DNA from: Yersinia alsatica
GTDB taxonomy: Bacteria > Pseudomonadota > Gammaproteobacteria > Enterobacterales > Enterobacteriaceae
Reading direction: 5' to 3'
Length of the DNA stretch: 64,000 nucleotides
Assembly (NCBI RefSeq): GCF_902170305.1
Contig: NZ_CABHWW010000038.1
Location: 124,001 to 188,000 of the forward strand
In this document: positions 18,703 to 29,523 of the stretch, one piece after another
Position numbering within the stretch: position 1 is the stretch's first letter
Layout: every line of letters begins with the position of its first letter
Notes under the pieces: generated by a model
Seen by the model: only the letters and a program-made list of their open reading frames with translations
What the model was told of the DNA's origin: nothing
Database searches by the model: none
Position numbers and translations under genes: made by a program

Positions 18703-19725
18703 TTAAACCACGCCAGCTCTCAGCATGTCGTGCATATGCACCACGCCCAGTAATTGATCACCATCGGCGACCAACACCGCGGTAATATGACGTGACTCCA
18801 TCAGATTAAGTGCATCGACCGCCAACATGGTTGGACGAACCCGAATACCGCCACTGGTCATCACATCGGCAATTTTCGCATTATTCAAGTCCACGCCCAT
18901 ATCAAATACCCGGCGTAAATCACCGTCGGTAAAGATACCTTTAATCATCATCAAGTCGTCACAGATTACGGTTAAACCCAGATTTTTCCGAGTAATCTCC
19001 AGTAATGCATCTCGTAACGAGGCATCGGGACTGACATGTGGGATATCAGCGCCAGTGTGCATAATATCGCTGATTCGCAGCAGTAACTTGCGCCCCAGTG
19101 CGCCGCCGGGGTGGGAGAGCGCAAAATCTTCTTGAGTGAAGCCCCGCGCTTGTAACAGTGCCACGGCAAGAGCATCGCCCATCACCAGTGTGGCGGTGGT
19201 GCTGGTGGTTGGTGCCAAGCCCAGTGGGCATGCTTCTTGCGGTATTTTAATACATAAATGAATGTCGGCCGCTTTACCCATAGTGCTGTCTGGGTTGTTA
19301 CTCATACAGATCAGCTGGATTTTCTGGCGCTTCAGTACCGGGATCAGCGCAAGAATTTCGTTAGATTCCCCCGAGTTGGAGATGGCTAACACAATATCTT
19401 GCGAGGTGATCATGCCGAGGTCACCATGACTGGCTTCGCCCGGGTGGACAAAGAATGATGGCGTGCCCGTGCTGGCAAAGGTCGCGGCAATTTTGCAGCC
19501 AATATGGCCTGATTTGCCCATTCCCATCACCACAACTTTGCCGCGGCAGTTAAATATTGCCTCACAAGCTTTGGCGAAATCGTCATTAATGTATTGATCG
19601 AGTTGTGCCAACCCTTCGCGCTCAATCTGTAATACTTGTTTACCCGCCTGCTGAAAATTCATTTTTGGCTGTGAATCTACATCTGACTGTGAATTAACGC
19701 CCGGCTGTAAATTAAAAGAGGACAT
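18703..19725 (-). CDS. kdsD: D-arabinose-5-phosphate isomerase
   Basis: Interconverts ribulose 5-phosphate and arabinose 5-phosphate, the precursor of KDO. An N-terminal SIS domain (GMGKSGHIG, ISNSGES) is followed by a pair of CBS domains. The ATG at 19725 gives MSSFNLQPG, aligned with E. coli KdsD, and 340 residues. Compared with the 328-residue E. coli form there is a short insertion (VNSQSDVDSQPKM) after the first nine residues. An in-frame ATG at 19758 is an alternative. Confidence 0.95.
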   Translation of the reverse strand: MSSFNLQPGVNSQSDVDSQPKMNFQQAGKQVLQIEREGLAQLDQYINDDFAKACEAIFNCRGKVVVMGMGKSGHIGCKIAATFASTGTPSFFVHPGEASHGDLGMITSQDIVLAISNSGESNEILALIPVLKRQKIQLICMSNNPDSTMGKAADIHLCIKIPQEACPLGLAPTTSTTATLVMGDALAVALLQARGFTQEDFALSHPGGALGRKLLLRISDIMHTGADIPHVSPDASLRDALLEITRKNLGLTVICDDLMMIKGIFTDGDLRRVFDMGVDLNNAKIADVMTSGGIRVRPTMLAVDALNLMESRHITAVLVADGDQLLGVVHMHDMLRAGVV

Positions 19726-19761
19726 ACTTGGTTCCCGCTCAATGTTGGTAAACAACATGGG

Positions 19762-20736
19762 TTACGCTGCGCTTAAAGGCGCCCAAAATAGCACCGCGAG
19801 ATACGCGATAAAGCCACATAATAACAGAGCGCCCGCCACATGACCGATTCTATGTTTACGCCCCAGACAAAGAACAGTGAATACCACACTGACACCCAGC
19901 ATGACCCAATAGTCACGTTGGAAAGCTTCAGGATTGATATCCCCAGGGGATAGCAGTGCGGGAACGCCTAACACAATAACAATATTAAAAATATTCGAAC
20001 CGATGATATTGCCGACCGCCATATCATCTTCCCCTTTCAGCGCACCGGCAATGAAAGTGGCCAGCTCTGGTAAACTGGTACCAATGGCGATTACTGTCAG
20101 CCCGATAACCAATTCACTGACGCCAGCGACTCGGGCAATAACCGTGGCATTGTCGATAATCATTTTGGCTGATAGAGGCAAAATAATAAATGCCAGCACC
20201 AGCCACAGTAACGCGACGGTATTATTGCTGTCCTGCGGTAATTCAGCCAGCTGTTCGCGGGTCAGAATGTCATTTCCCTCGGCATGGGCTAGTCGGGCAA
20301 TTTTTAGCATCAGGATAATAAAAGCTGCCGCCGCCAGGAGCAAAATAACGCCATCCCCACGGCTGAGATGATTATCTGCCAGCAGAAAACCGCACAGTAC
20401 CGTCACGACCAACATTAGGGGTAATTCGCGGCGTAAAATCTCAGAACGCACGGTGAGTGGCCGTATCAGGGCCGCACCACCAACAATCAATAACAGATTG
20501 GTAATATTGGAGCCCAGCACATTGCCAACCGCCATATCGGTTTGGTTATTCAACGCCGCAGTGACTGAAACAATCAGTTCCGGCAACGATGTGCCAATAC
20601 CGACGATGGTCATCCCAATAATAAGTGGCGGAATACCGAAAGAACGGGATAACACGGCCGCGCCGTAAACTAATCGATCGGCACCGTACACCAATAAAAC
20701 CAAGCCAATGATTAATAGTGTTATCGCAAGAAACAT
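19762..20736 (-). CDS. yrbG: sodium/calcium exchanger family protein YrbG
   Basis: 324-residue inner-membrane antiporter of the CaCA family. Two homologous halves each carry an alpha-repeat: GIGTSLPELIVS near residue 46 and AIGTSLPELATF in the second half, each with a following GNxxGSN motif. Physiological substrate in enterobacteria is uncertain. First gene before the kds-lpt cluster, as in E. coli. It diverges from mlaF across about 240 bp that must hold both promoters. Confidence 0.93.
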   Translation of the reverse strand: MFLAITLLIIGLVLLVYGADRLVYGAAVLSRSFGIPPLIIGMTIVGIGTSLPELIVSVTAALNNQTDMAVGNVLGSNITNLLLIVGGAALIRPLTVRSEILRRELPLMLVVTVLCGFLLADNHLSRGDGVILLLAAAAFIILMLKIARLAHAEGNDILTREQLAELPQDSNNTVALLWLVLAFIILPLSAKMIIDNATVIARVAGVSELVIGLTVIAIGTSLPELATFIAGALKGEDDMAVGNIIGSNIFNIVIVLGVPALLSPGDINPEAFQRDYWVMLGVSVVFTVLCLGRKHRIGHVAGALLLCGFIAYLAVLFWAPLSAA

Positions 20737-20979
20737 GCAGAGTCCTTTATTAGGTATAATCCCGATCCGTTGGTCAACATCACTGAAAACGCTTTACGCT
20801 CTTTTTTAGTTACACCCTAATTTTGACTGTGAGTGCCAGAAAAGTAAAACTTATGGCAACTTTGGCTACGAAAAAGCGTTAATAAGTTGCCAAAATACTT
20901 CCCAATTGCGCTCGTTACCGCTATTTGCTGTAGCATTGGCGGTTATATGAGTAAAAAAAGGCCTAAGGGACGAATGATA

Positions 20980-21789
20980 ATGAACCAACTGGCGCCGAAT
21001 TTAATAGAGATCCGTGGGATGAGTTTTACCCGTGGTGAGCGTCCGATATTCGCCGATATCAACATGACAGTCCCGCGTGGCAAAGTTACCGCGATTATGG
21101 GGCCATCGGGGATTGGTAAAACCACATTGTTGCGCCTGATTGGCGGGCAACTGACACCCGATGCCGGTGAAATCTGGTTCGATGGTGATAATATTCCAAC
21201 GCTTTCGCGCCAGCGTTTGTATGATGTGCGCAAGAAAATGAGCATGCTGTTTCAATCTGGCGCGTTATTTACCGATTTAACTGTGTTTGAGAACGTGGCT
21301 TTTCCATTACGTGAACATAGTCGCTTACCGGAGGAGTTGCTGCACAGCACGGTGATGATGAAGTTAGAAGCCGTTGGGCTACGTGGTGCGGCCAACTTGA
21401 TGCCAGCCGAACTTTCCGGCGGTATGGCTCGTCGTGCGGCATTGGCGCGGGCAATTGCTCTTGATCCTGAATTGATTATGTTTGACGAGCCGTTTGTCGG
21501 TCAGGACCCTATCACCATGGGGGTCTTGGTCAAACTGATTGATGAGCTGAATCATGCACTGGGTGTCACCTGTGTGGTGGTATCCCATGATGTGCCTGAA
21601 GTACTCAGTATTGCTGATTATGCTTATATTGTTGCCGACCAACATGTTATTGCTGAAGGAACACCTGAGCAGTTGCAAGCCAACGATGATATGCGGGTAC
21701 GTCAGTTCCTCGATGGTATTGCCGACGGGCCGGTGCCTTTCCGTTTCCCGGCCGGGGATTATAAAACTGAATTGTTAGACGCAAAGTGA
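20980..21789 (+). CDS. mlaF: phospholipid transport ATPase MlaF
   Basis: Cytoplasmic ATPase of the MlaFEDB complex, which moves phospholipids between the inner membrane and MlaC. Walker A GPSGIGKT, signature LSGGMARR and Walker [12 protein letters not shown] are present. The frame extends to a TTG at 20887; the ATG at 20980 gives 269 residues, the E. coli length, and follows AAGGGA at 20965-20970. First gene of mlaFEDCB. Confidence 0.95.
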   Translation: MNQLAPNLIEIRGMSFTRGERPIFADINMTVPRGKVTAIMGPSGIGKTTLLRLIGGQLTPDAGEIWFDGDNIPTLSRQRLYDVRKKMSMLFQSGALFTDLTVFENVAFPLREHSRLPEELLHSTVMMKLEAVGLRGAANLMPAELSGGMARRAALARAIALDPELIMFDEPFVGQDPITMGVLVKLIDELNHALGVTCVVVSHDVPEVLSIADYAYIVADQHVIAEGTPEQLQANDDMRVRQFLDGIADGPVPFRFPAGDYKTELLDAK

Positions 21790-21799
21790 TGGAGTCTTC

Positions 21800-22582
21800 A
21801 TGTTAGTACAGGCGTTAGCGTCTTTAGGGCGCAAGGGCATTAATGTCTGCGCATCCTTTGGTCGCGCAGGTTTAATGCTGTTTAATGCGCTGGTCGGGCG
21901 GCCTGAACCACGAAAACAATGGCCATTACTGCTCAAGCAGCTGTATAGCGTTGGGGTGCAATCCCTATTGATTATCGTGGTCTCTGGTCTGTTTATCGGC
22001 ATGGTTCTGGGATTACAGGGCTTTTTGATTCTAACGACCTACAGTGCAGAAGCCAGCCTTGGCATGATGGTTTCTCTATCACTGCTGCGTGAGCTCGGGC
22101 CGGTTGTCACGGCGCTGTTATTTGCGGGGCGTGCCGGTTCAGCCCTGACGGCAGAGATTGGGCTGATGAAAGCCACTGAGCAGATTTCCAGTCTGGAGAT
22201 GATGGCTATAGATCCTCTGCGGCGTGTGGTTGCGCCTCGGTTCTGGGCCGGTCTTATCAGCATGCCATTATTGACCGCTATTTTTGTCGCCGTGGGTATC
22301 TGGGGCGGTTCTGTGGTGGGTGTTGATTGGAAAGGAATTGATGGCGGCTTCTTCTGGTCAGCCATGCAAAGTGCCGTAGAGTGGCGCACAGATTTACTGA
22401 ACTGCCTAATTAAGAGCTTGGTATTTGCTATTACCGTGACCTGGATTGCGCTGTTCAATGGTTATGATGCGATCCCAACATCTGAAGGGATTAGCCGGGC
22501 AACGACCCGTACTGTCGTGCATTCGTCACTGGCGGTATTGGGATTAGATTTTGTGCTGACAGCACTGATGTTTGGGAACTGA
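21800..22582 (+). CDS. mlaE: phospholipid transport permease MlaE
   Basis: 260-residue MlaE-family permease with several membrane segments and the conserved central motif [24 protein letters not shown]. Forms the membrane core of MlaFEDB. 10 bp after mlaF. Confidence 0.96.
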   Translation: MLVQALASLGRKGINVCASFGRAGLMLFNALVGRPEPRKQWPLLLKQLYSVGVQSLLIIVVSGLFIGMVLGLQGFLILTTYSAEASLGMMVSLSLLRELGPVVTALLFAGRAGSALTAEIGLMKATEQISSLEMMAIDPLRRVVAPRFWAGLISMPLLTAIFVAVGIWGGSVVGVDWKGIDGGFFWSAMQSAVEWRTDLLNCLIKSLVFAITVTWIALFNGYDAIPTSEGISRATTRTVVHSSLAVLGLDFVLTALMFGN

Positions 22583-22586
22583 GTCG

Positions 22587-23156
22587 ATGCAAACGAAGAA
22601 AAGTGAAGTCTGGGTAGGCGCGTTTATACTGATCGCTATTCTGGCAGTGGTATTCCTCTGCTTGAAAGTTGCGGATATTAAATCAGTGGGCAACCAGCCG
22701 ACTTACCGGATTTATGCAAACTTTGACAATATTGGTGGCTTGAAAACCAATTCTCCGGTGAAAATTGGTGGTGTTGTGGTGGGCCGGGTGGCAGAAATAA
22801 CCTTGGACACCCAAAATTACAGCCCACGAGTGGCAATAGATATTCAGCAACGTTATAACCATATTCCGGACACCAGTTCATTAGCGGTGCGCACTTCCGG
22901 CTTATTGGGTGAGCAGTTCCTGGCGTTGAATGTCGGTTTTGAAGATCCAGATATGGGCACCAGTATTTTAAAAGATGGTGGCGTGATTCAAGACACCAAA
23001 TCTGCATTGGTTCTGGAAGACCTTATCGGCCAGTTCTTGTACAAAAGCGACGGTAATGGTAATTCTGATGCACCTGCGAGTGAACCTGCAGCACCAACGG
23101 TTGCGGCACCCGCACCGGCAGCAACGGGTAGCTTGCCTGCAACTCAACATCCTTAA
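22587..23156 (+). CDS. mlaD: MCE-domain phospholipid-binding protein MlaD
   Basis: 189 residues: one N-terminal membrane anchor (about 9-28), an MCE domain ([23 protein letters not shown] onward) and a Pro/Ala-rich tail. Forms a hexameric ring on MlaE in the periplasm. The ATG at 22587 matches E. coli MlaD (MQTKK). It starts 4 bp after the mlaE stop. Confidence 0.95.
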   Translation: MQTKKSEVWVGAFILIAILAVVFLCLKVADIKSVGNQPTYRIYANFDNIGGLKTNSPVKIGGVVVGRVAEITLDTQNYSPRVAIDIQQRYNHIPDTSSLAVRTSGLLGEQFLALNVGFEDPDMGTSILKDGGVIQDTKSALVLEDLIGQFLYKSDGNGNSDAPASEPAAPTVAAPAPAATGSLPATQHP

Positions 23157-23167
23157 GAGGGTATCGA

Positions 23168-23794
23168 ATGTTTAAACGTTTACTTATGGTCGCGTTGCTG
23201 GTGGTTGCACCATTGGCAAATGCTGTCGATCAAACCAATCCATACCGTCTGATGGATGAAGCAGCGCAAAGAACATTTACGCGCCTGAAAACCGAACAGC
23301 CGAAAATTAAGCAGAATCCCGACTATTTACGCACTATCGTACGTGAAGAGCTGCTGCCGTTTGTCCAGATTAAGTATGCTGGGGCGCTGGTTCTGGGGAG
23401 CTACTACAAAGCGGCAACGCCTGCACAGCGCGAGGCGTATTTCAATGCATTCAGCCAATATCTGGAGCAAGCCTATGGTCAGGCATTGGCGTTGTACCAC
23501 GGCCAAACTTATGACGTCGCACCAGACCAACCGCTGGGTGATGCCAATATTGTCGCTATTCGCGTCACTATCTTTGACCCGAATGGTCGCCCGCCAGTAC
23601 GTTTGGATTTCCAATGGCGTAAGAACAGTCAAACGGGTGCATGGCAGGCCTATGACATGATTGCCGAAGGGGTCAGCATGATCAGCACCAAGCAGAATGA
23701 GTGGGCTTCTATCCTGCGTCAGAAAGGGGTTGATGGCTTAACTCAGCAACTGCTGATTGCTGCGAAACAGCCAATCACATTAGATAAACAGTAA
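23168..23794 (+). CDS. mlaC: periplasmic phospholipid carrier MlaC
   Basis: 208 residues with a signal peptide ([19 protein letters not shown]) and the MlaC/Ttg2 fold. Ferries lipids between the OmpC-MlaA complex and MlaFEDB. Its TAA stop overlaps the mlaB ATG by one base. Confidence 0.96.
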   Translation: MFKRLLMVALLVVAPLANAVDQTNPYRLMDEAAQRTFTRLKTEQPKIKQNPDYLRTIVREELLPFVQIKYAGALVLGSYYKAATPAQREAYFNAFSQYLEQAYGQALALYHGQTYDVAPDQPLGDANIVAIRVTIFDPNGRPPVRLDFQWRKNSQTGAWQAYDMIAEGVSMISTKQNEWASILRQKGVDGLTQQLLIAAKQPITLDKQ

Positions 23795-24129
23795 TGATGA
23801 ATATTATATCAGGTGAACTGAGCTGGCAGTCACAGCAGGAAACGCTGGTACTGCAAGGTGAATTAGACCGCGAAACCCTGTTGCCTCTGTGGCAACAGCG
23901 AGAAACTTTGTTGGCAGGCAAAACACATATTGATGTCAGCCAATTACAGCGTGTCGACTCATCCGGCCTGGCACTGCTGGTTCATTTTCGTGAGCTGCGC
24001 AGCAAGCAGGGAGTCTCACTCACCATTACCGGTGTCAGTGATCGACTGTCAACCTTGATAGAGCTGTATAATCTTCGGCAAATCATTCCGGTGGAAACAG
24101 TTGCCTCAATGAAAACAGCCAACATATAG
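23794..24129 (+). CDS. mlaB: STAS-domain protein MlaB
   Basis: 111-residue cytoplasmic STAS protein that binds and stabilises MlaF. Conserved VDSSGLALLVHF corresponds to the STAS helix with the conserved Thr/Ser. Slightly longer at the C-terminus than E. coli MlaB (97). Either of two adjacent ATGs (23794, 23797) could start it. Confidence 0.93.
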   Translation: MMNIISGELSWQSQQETLVLQGELDRETLLPLWQQRETLLAGKTHIDVSQLQRVDSSGLALLVHFRELRSKQGVSLTITGVSDRLSTLIELYNLRQIIPVETVASMKTANI

Positions 24130-24210
24130 CCATTGGATTTAAGCCGGCTCTCTTTTGTGTCGTTTATTGCCAAAGCAAAAGACTAAGTTTTTAAAAAGCT
24201 AAAGTTTTCA

Positions 24211-24249
24211 AGCCCCTGTGCGTAATAGCAAAACAGGGGCTTTTCTTTA
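24211..24249 (+). terminator. terminator after mlaB
   Basis: A 9-bp GC-rich stem (AGCCCCTGT 24211-24219, ACAGGGGCT 24233-24241) followed by TTTTCTTT. Confidence 0.85.
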
Positions 24250-24319
24250 GTTTCAGAGAAAGCCGTATTCCACTAATATGTGAAGCTGATTACTATCCTC
24301 TTAAAATAGAATGAATCTT

Positions 24320-24574
24320 ATGGATACCAACGAAATTAAAGATGTGCTGATGCAAGCATTAGCATTACAAGAAGCGCATGTTACCGGTGACGGCAGCCAC
24401 TTTCAGGTGATTGCTGTGGGTGAGCTATTCGCTGATATGAGCCGGGTGAAAAAACAGCAAGCTGTGTATGCGCCTTTGATGGAATATATCGCTGATAACC
24501 GCATTCATGCCTTATCCATTAAGGCCTATACGCCACAAGAGTGGCAGCGGGATCGCAAACTAAACGGCTTTTAA
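24320..24574 (+). CDS. ibaG: BolA-family protein IbaG
   Basis: 84 residues from the chosen ATG, the same as E. coli IbaG (YrbA). BolA-fold protein tied to acid stress and to iron-sulphur and monothiol glutaredoxin partners. Strongly conserved core [15 protein letters not shown] and [14 protein letters not shown]. An in-frame ATG 9 bp upstream (24311) is possible; neither has a strong ribosome site. Lies between mla and murA, as in E. coli. Confidence 0.93.
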   Translation: MDTNEIKDVLMQALALQEAHVTGDGSHFQVIAVGELFADMSRVKKQQAVYAPLMEYIADNRIHALSIKAYTPQEWQRDRKLNGF

Positions 24575-24658
24575 TGCTGTTGGCTCCAGAATTGTCTTCA
24601 GGCCCGTTTTTAGCGGGTTGATAGGCAGTTACGAAGGCGGGCAGTGAATTCGAATTGA

Positions 24659-25942
<1,284 letters not shown>

Positions 25943-25992
25943 CCGCCCCTTATTCATGATTTTTGGTATGTAACTCGCTGAATATGTGAAAA

Positions 25993-26026
25993 AATGCCAG
26001 CCGATATGTTCGAGCTGGCATTTTTT
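25993..26026 (+). terminator. terminator after murA
   Basis: Stem AATGCCAGC (25993-26001) with GCTGGCATT (26014-26022), then a T-run. Confidence 0.88.
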
Positions 26027-26083
26027 ATGTTGGTAGTGAAAGTATTTTTAACCGTGAACTTATCACTCAGCAAAACAGCGCGG

Positions 26084-27172
26084 TTACTGTGCAGGCTGCT
26101 GACCGAGAACTTCATTTTGATCTAATTCGGTGATAGTAATTTGTGCAGTGATTTGCTGACCATTGCGCAGTAACAGTACCGGAATCGTAGTTCCTGGGCG
26201 AATTTCTGCCACTTGGTCCATGGTTTCTATCACAGATGTCGCAGGCTTGTTATTCACACTGAGAATAATGTCACCCACTTGCAAATCAGCATGCGCGGCT
26301 GGACCGTTGGGGGATATTTTATTCACTTTAATACCATGAATTCGATCACCACCATTGCCGCTAGCATTGAATGGTGGATATTCCTCACCGGTAATACCGA
26401 TATAGCCACGAATGACTCGCCCATCACGAATCAGCTTTTCCATCACTTTGGTGGCAAGTGCGGTCGGAATAGCAAAACCAATACCTTCCGGTGTTTCACC
26501 GTTGCTGCTTTTATCAAAGGATAACGTGTTAATCCCCATCAGCTCACCCAAGGTGTTTACCAATGCGCCACCAGAGTTACCTTGGTTGATTGAGGCATCG
26601 GTCTGGAGGAAGTTTTGCCGCCCGGAATCACTCAACCCAATACGCCCAGTGGCACTGATAATCCCCTGAGTCACGGTTTGCCCGAGGTTGTAAGGGTTGC
26701 CGATTGCCAGAACAACGTCGCCAATATGGGGGGTACGATTAATATTGATGGGAATGACTGGTAGATTAACTGCATCGATTTTCAACACCGCTAAATCAGT
26801 CAAATTATCCGAGCCGACCAGCAATGCTTCAGAGATGCGGCCATTTTGTAATGCCACAATGATCTGTTCAGCATTATTGATAACGTGCTTGTTCGTCAGG
26901 ATATAGCCCTTATCACTCATGATTACGCCAGAACCCAATGTTCGAATGGCTAACCCTTCCTGATTGGGACTTAGGCTACGGTTGTAGACGTTAACAACCG
27001 CCGGAGCCGCCCTGCGCACCGCCTGATTGTAACTGGCAGGAGTCTCTTCATCGACACTATTGGCGTTGCCGGAAAAAAAGTGACCCGGGCTACGGAGCAT
27101 AGGCATGGCGACCAGCAAAATACCGGCGACAATTAGCCCCAAAATAATAGAACGCAATAGCTTAAGAAACAT
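26084..27172 (-). CDS. degS: sigma-E stress protease DegS
   Basis: Inner-membrane-anchored serine protease that senses unfolded porins through its PDZ domain and cuts RseA, starting the sigma-E response. From MFLKLLRS it has 362 residues: anchor at about 5-24, protease domain with His96, Asp126 and Ser200 (QGNSGGAL), then one PDZ domain. The frame extends upstream to 27259, but the ATG at 27172 matches E. coli. It follows degQ on the same strand. Confidence 0.95.
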   Translation of the reverse strand: MFLKLLRSIILGLIVAGILLVAMPMLRSPGHFFSGNANSVDEETPASYNQAVRRAAPAVVNVYNRSLSPNQEGLAIRTLGSGVIMSDKGYILTNKHVINNAEQIIVALQNGRISEALLVGSDNLTDLAVLKIDAVNLPVIPININRTPHIGDVVLAIGNPYNLGQTVTQGIISATGRIGLSDSGRQNFLQTDASINQGNSGGALVNTLGELMGINTLSFDKSSNGETPEGIGFAIPTALATKVMEKLIRDGRVIRGYIGITGEEYPPFNASGNGGDRIHGIKVNKISPNGPAAHADLQVGDIILSVNNKPATSVIETMDQVAEIRPGTTIPVLLLRNGQQITAQITITELDQNEVLGQQPAQ

Positions 27173-27222
27173 GAAGTTTAAGGCATGAATGAATAGATAA
27201 CGCGAGGATAGCATGAGTTTGG

Positions 27223-27253
27223 CGGACACAGCATTGTGCTGTGTCCGATTTTT
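27223..27253. terminator. perfect hairpin between degQ and degS
   Basis: An 11-bp perfect stem (27223-27233/27237-27247) with a 3-base loop lies between the degQ stop and degS start. Five T residues follow on the plus strand only. On the transcribed minus strand the hairpin lacks a U-tract, so it is more likely an RNA-processing or partial-attenuation hairpin. Confidence 0.6.
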
Positions 27254-27260
27254 CTGCAAA

Positions 27261-28634
27261 TTAGCGGATTAACAGGTAAATATTCTCTTCACCGCGCACA
27301 ATATTCAGCGCAATCACCGCAGGTTTAGCTTCGATAGCTTTACGCAGCTCCGCGATATCCTGCACTCGTACCCGGTTTACGGCGATAATCACATCGTCTT
27401 TCTGTAAGCCAGATTGTGCAGCAGGTGAGCCTTTTGTCACGCTTTCAACTTTAACCCCTTTACTGCCACCTTTGATTTCGCCATTGCTCAGGGACGCGCC
27501 CTGCAATGATGGCGACAAAGTATCAGCGCTGGTTGAAGTTGGGCTGCTGTTCTCTAGCGTTACAGTGACTTCAAGTGGCTTGCCATCACGGAGTAAGCCA
27601 ACTTTAATCGCTTTACCCGGACCGGTAGTCCCGACTTTGGCGCGCAATTCAGCAAAGCTGCTGATAGCTTTACCATCGACGGAAACCAGCACGTCGCCAG
27701 CTTTAATGCCGGCTTTAGATGCTGCTGATTTTGGCAATACTTCGCTGACAAAAGCACCACGTTGGGCATCAATATTAAAGGCTTTCGCCATATCCGCAGT
27801 CATTTCGCTACCACGGATGCCCAGCAGGCCGCGTTTCACTTCACCAAACTCAATCAACTGCTGGCTAAGGTTTTGCGCCATATTACTTGGAATGGCAAAG
27901 CCGATACCGATGTTGCCGCCACCCGGGGCCAGAATTGCAGTATTAATCCCGATTAATTCGCCATTCAGGTTAACCAAAGCACCACCAGAGTTACCCCGGT
28001 TGATGGAGGCATCGGTCTGGATAAAGTTCTCTAACCCTTCTAGATTCAGGCCACTGCGCCCCAGTGCTGAAATAATACCGGAGGTGGCGGTTTGTCCCAG
28101 ACCAAATGGGTTACCTACGGCAACAGCGAAATCGCCGACCCGCAGGTTATCTGAGTCTGCCATTTTGATAGCGGTCAGATTTTTGGCATCGGTCAGCTGT
28201 AATAACGCGATATCGGTTTGTTCATCACGACCAAGCAATTTGGCATCATATTCACGGCCATCATTGAGCTGAACACGAATTTTATCTGCGTTATTGATAA
28301 CGTGATTGTTCGTCAGCACATAACCTTTTTCGGCGTTAATAATGACGCCAGAACCCAAACCTTCAAACGGACGGTTGCTCTCTTTGCCGGTTGGTGCATT
28401 CGGGCCAAAGAAGAATTTGAACTCTTCCGGCAAGCGTTGCTGCTGGGCTTGAGTACCAGAGACGTGAACGCTGACAACCGCAGGCAAGACTTTTTCCAGC
28501 ATCGGAGCCAAGCTAGGGACTGATTGCCCGGCCACGGCTGTAGGCAGCGCTGCTGCGTTCACCATAGGAACAGATGCGAGACCTAAGCCGACACTCATTG
28601 CCAGCGCACTAAGAAATAATGACTTTTTCTTCAT
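27261..28634 (-). CDS. degQ: periplasmic serine endoprotease DegQ
   Basis: HtrA-family quality-control protease and chaperone. From the ATG at 28634 it has 457 residues with a signal peptide (MKKKSLFLSALAMSVGLGLASVPMVNA). The triad is His111, Asp141, Ser216 (RGNSGGAL), followed by two PDZ domains. The upstream start at 28652 is TTG. It could in principle be DegP, but the short Q-linker loop and the degS neighbour favour DegQ. Confidence 0.93.
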   Translation of the reverse strand: MKKKSLFLSALAMSVGLGLASVPMVNAAALPTAVAGQSVPSLAPMLEKVLPAVVSVHVSGTQAQQQRLPEEFKFFFGPNAPTGKESNRPFEGLGSGVIINAEKGYVLTNNHVINNADKIRVQLNDGREYDAKLLGRDEQTDIALLQLTDAKNLTAIKMADSDNLRVGDFAVAVGNPFGLGQTATSGIISALGRSGLNLEGLENFIQTDASINRGNSGGALVNLNGELIGINTAILAPGGGNIGIGFAIPSNMAQNLSQQLIEFGEVKRGLLGIRGSEMTADMAKAFNIDAQRGAFVSEVLPKSAASKAGIKAGDVLVSVDGKAISSFAELRAKVGTTGPGKAIKVGLLRDGKPLEVTVTLENSSPTSTSADTLSPSLQGASLSNGEIKGGSKGVKVESVTKGSPAAQSGLQKDDVIIAVNRVRVQDIAELRKAIEAKPAVIALNIVRGEENIYLLIR

Positions 28635-28841
28635 TGATTTAAACTCTCTCAATACCTAACGGTGAATGAATAGGGTGGATGGCTGTTACAGGCCCGTTGT
28701 AAATTCAGACTCTGAATTAGCTGAAAAATTCACTTATTTCAAAAGGCTACTGCTGTTCTAAAAATAAGCATCCTAAGATATCGCTTGATATAAGGGCCGC
28801 GATAAAGCAATTCAAGGAGAGGTAAGTATAGAAGTGTAAAT

Positions 28842-28882
28842 GTGCTGACTACGATAGAGCGTCGCTCTACCGTAGTCAGCAT
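28842..28882 (-). terminator. long inverted repeat after zapG
   Basis: TGCTGACTACG...GCTCTA arms pair almost perfectly over about 18 bp (one mismatch) across 28842-28882, just past the zapG stop. Probable terminator. The remaining bases up to degQ (28635-28841) show no gene and should include the degQ promoter. Confidence 0.65.
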
Positions 28883-28895
28883 GATAGGTATGTGT

Positions 28896-29300
28896 TTAGT
28901 CGCGAGTCTGATGCTCCGGGCGCAACAAACCGGATGCCCCTTCAGAATAGTCCCGAGGTGGCATTTTAACCGGCGCTTGATCATTATCCGCTTCAGATTC
29001 AGACAGACGGTAGCGGAACGGGTTATCCTGCAACGGCAAGTCCGGCAGTAAGTTATTAGAGCTCTTCGCCATATGCTGATAAAGCTGACGATAGTCGCGA
29101 GCCATGTTATCCAACAACTCAGCACTGCGGGCAAAATGCCCAACCAGTTCCTGGCGATACTCTTCCAGATCTGCTTTGCTCTTCTCCAGCTCATTTTGCA
29201 GCACTTGCTGCTGACGCAATTTGCGGTTGCCAAAGCGCATAGCTACCGCGCCAATCACAACACCAACAACCAACCCAATAAGCGCATACTCCCAGGTCAT
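28896..29300 (-). CDS. zapG: Z-ring associated protein ZapG (YhcB, DUF1043)
   Basis: 134-residue inner-membrane protein. One N-terminal membrane segment (YALIGLVVGVVIGAVAM) is followed by a coiled coil (about 28-80) and a disordered C-terminus. Linked in E. coli to division and envelope synthesis. Divergent from zapE, as in E. coli. Confidence 0.92.
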   Translation of the reverse strand: MTWEYALIGLVVGVVIGAVAMRFGNRKLRQQQVLQNELEKSKADLEEYRQELVGHFARSAELLDNMARDYRQLYQHMAKSSNNLLPDLPLQDNPFRYRLSESEADNDQAPVKMPPRDYSEGASGLLRPEHQTRD

Positions 29301-29523
29301 GATGACTCCTTTTTTGACTTCATTGTTCAGCAGGACTTTTTCACTTAATAATACCCACTATAACCGTTAACCTTGTCCGAGTGGAATCCTGATACAACTT
29401 TGCCTATGGTTATCAGGCTTTTTCCGCAATATCAGAGTCGGTAAATGCTGCGATTGCCCGATAAATCAGCAAGAAAGCGCAGCCAAAAGTAGATAACTAT
29501 TTTATCAGGGATTGTTGATAAAC

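Noticed and set aside
20887-20979. N-terminal extension of MlaF from a TTG
   Set aside because: The ATG at 20980 has a ribosome site and reproduces the exact E. coli MlaF length.
28739-29233. 164-codon frame on the minus strand near zapG
   Set aside because: It overlaps zapG in another frame, and its composition (Arg/Cys/Trp-rich) is that of a shadow reading frame.
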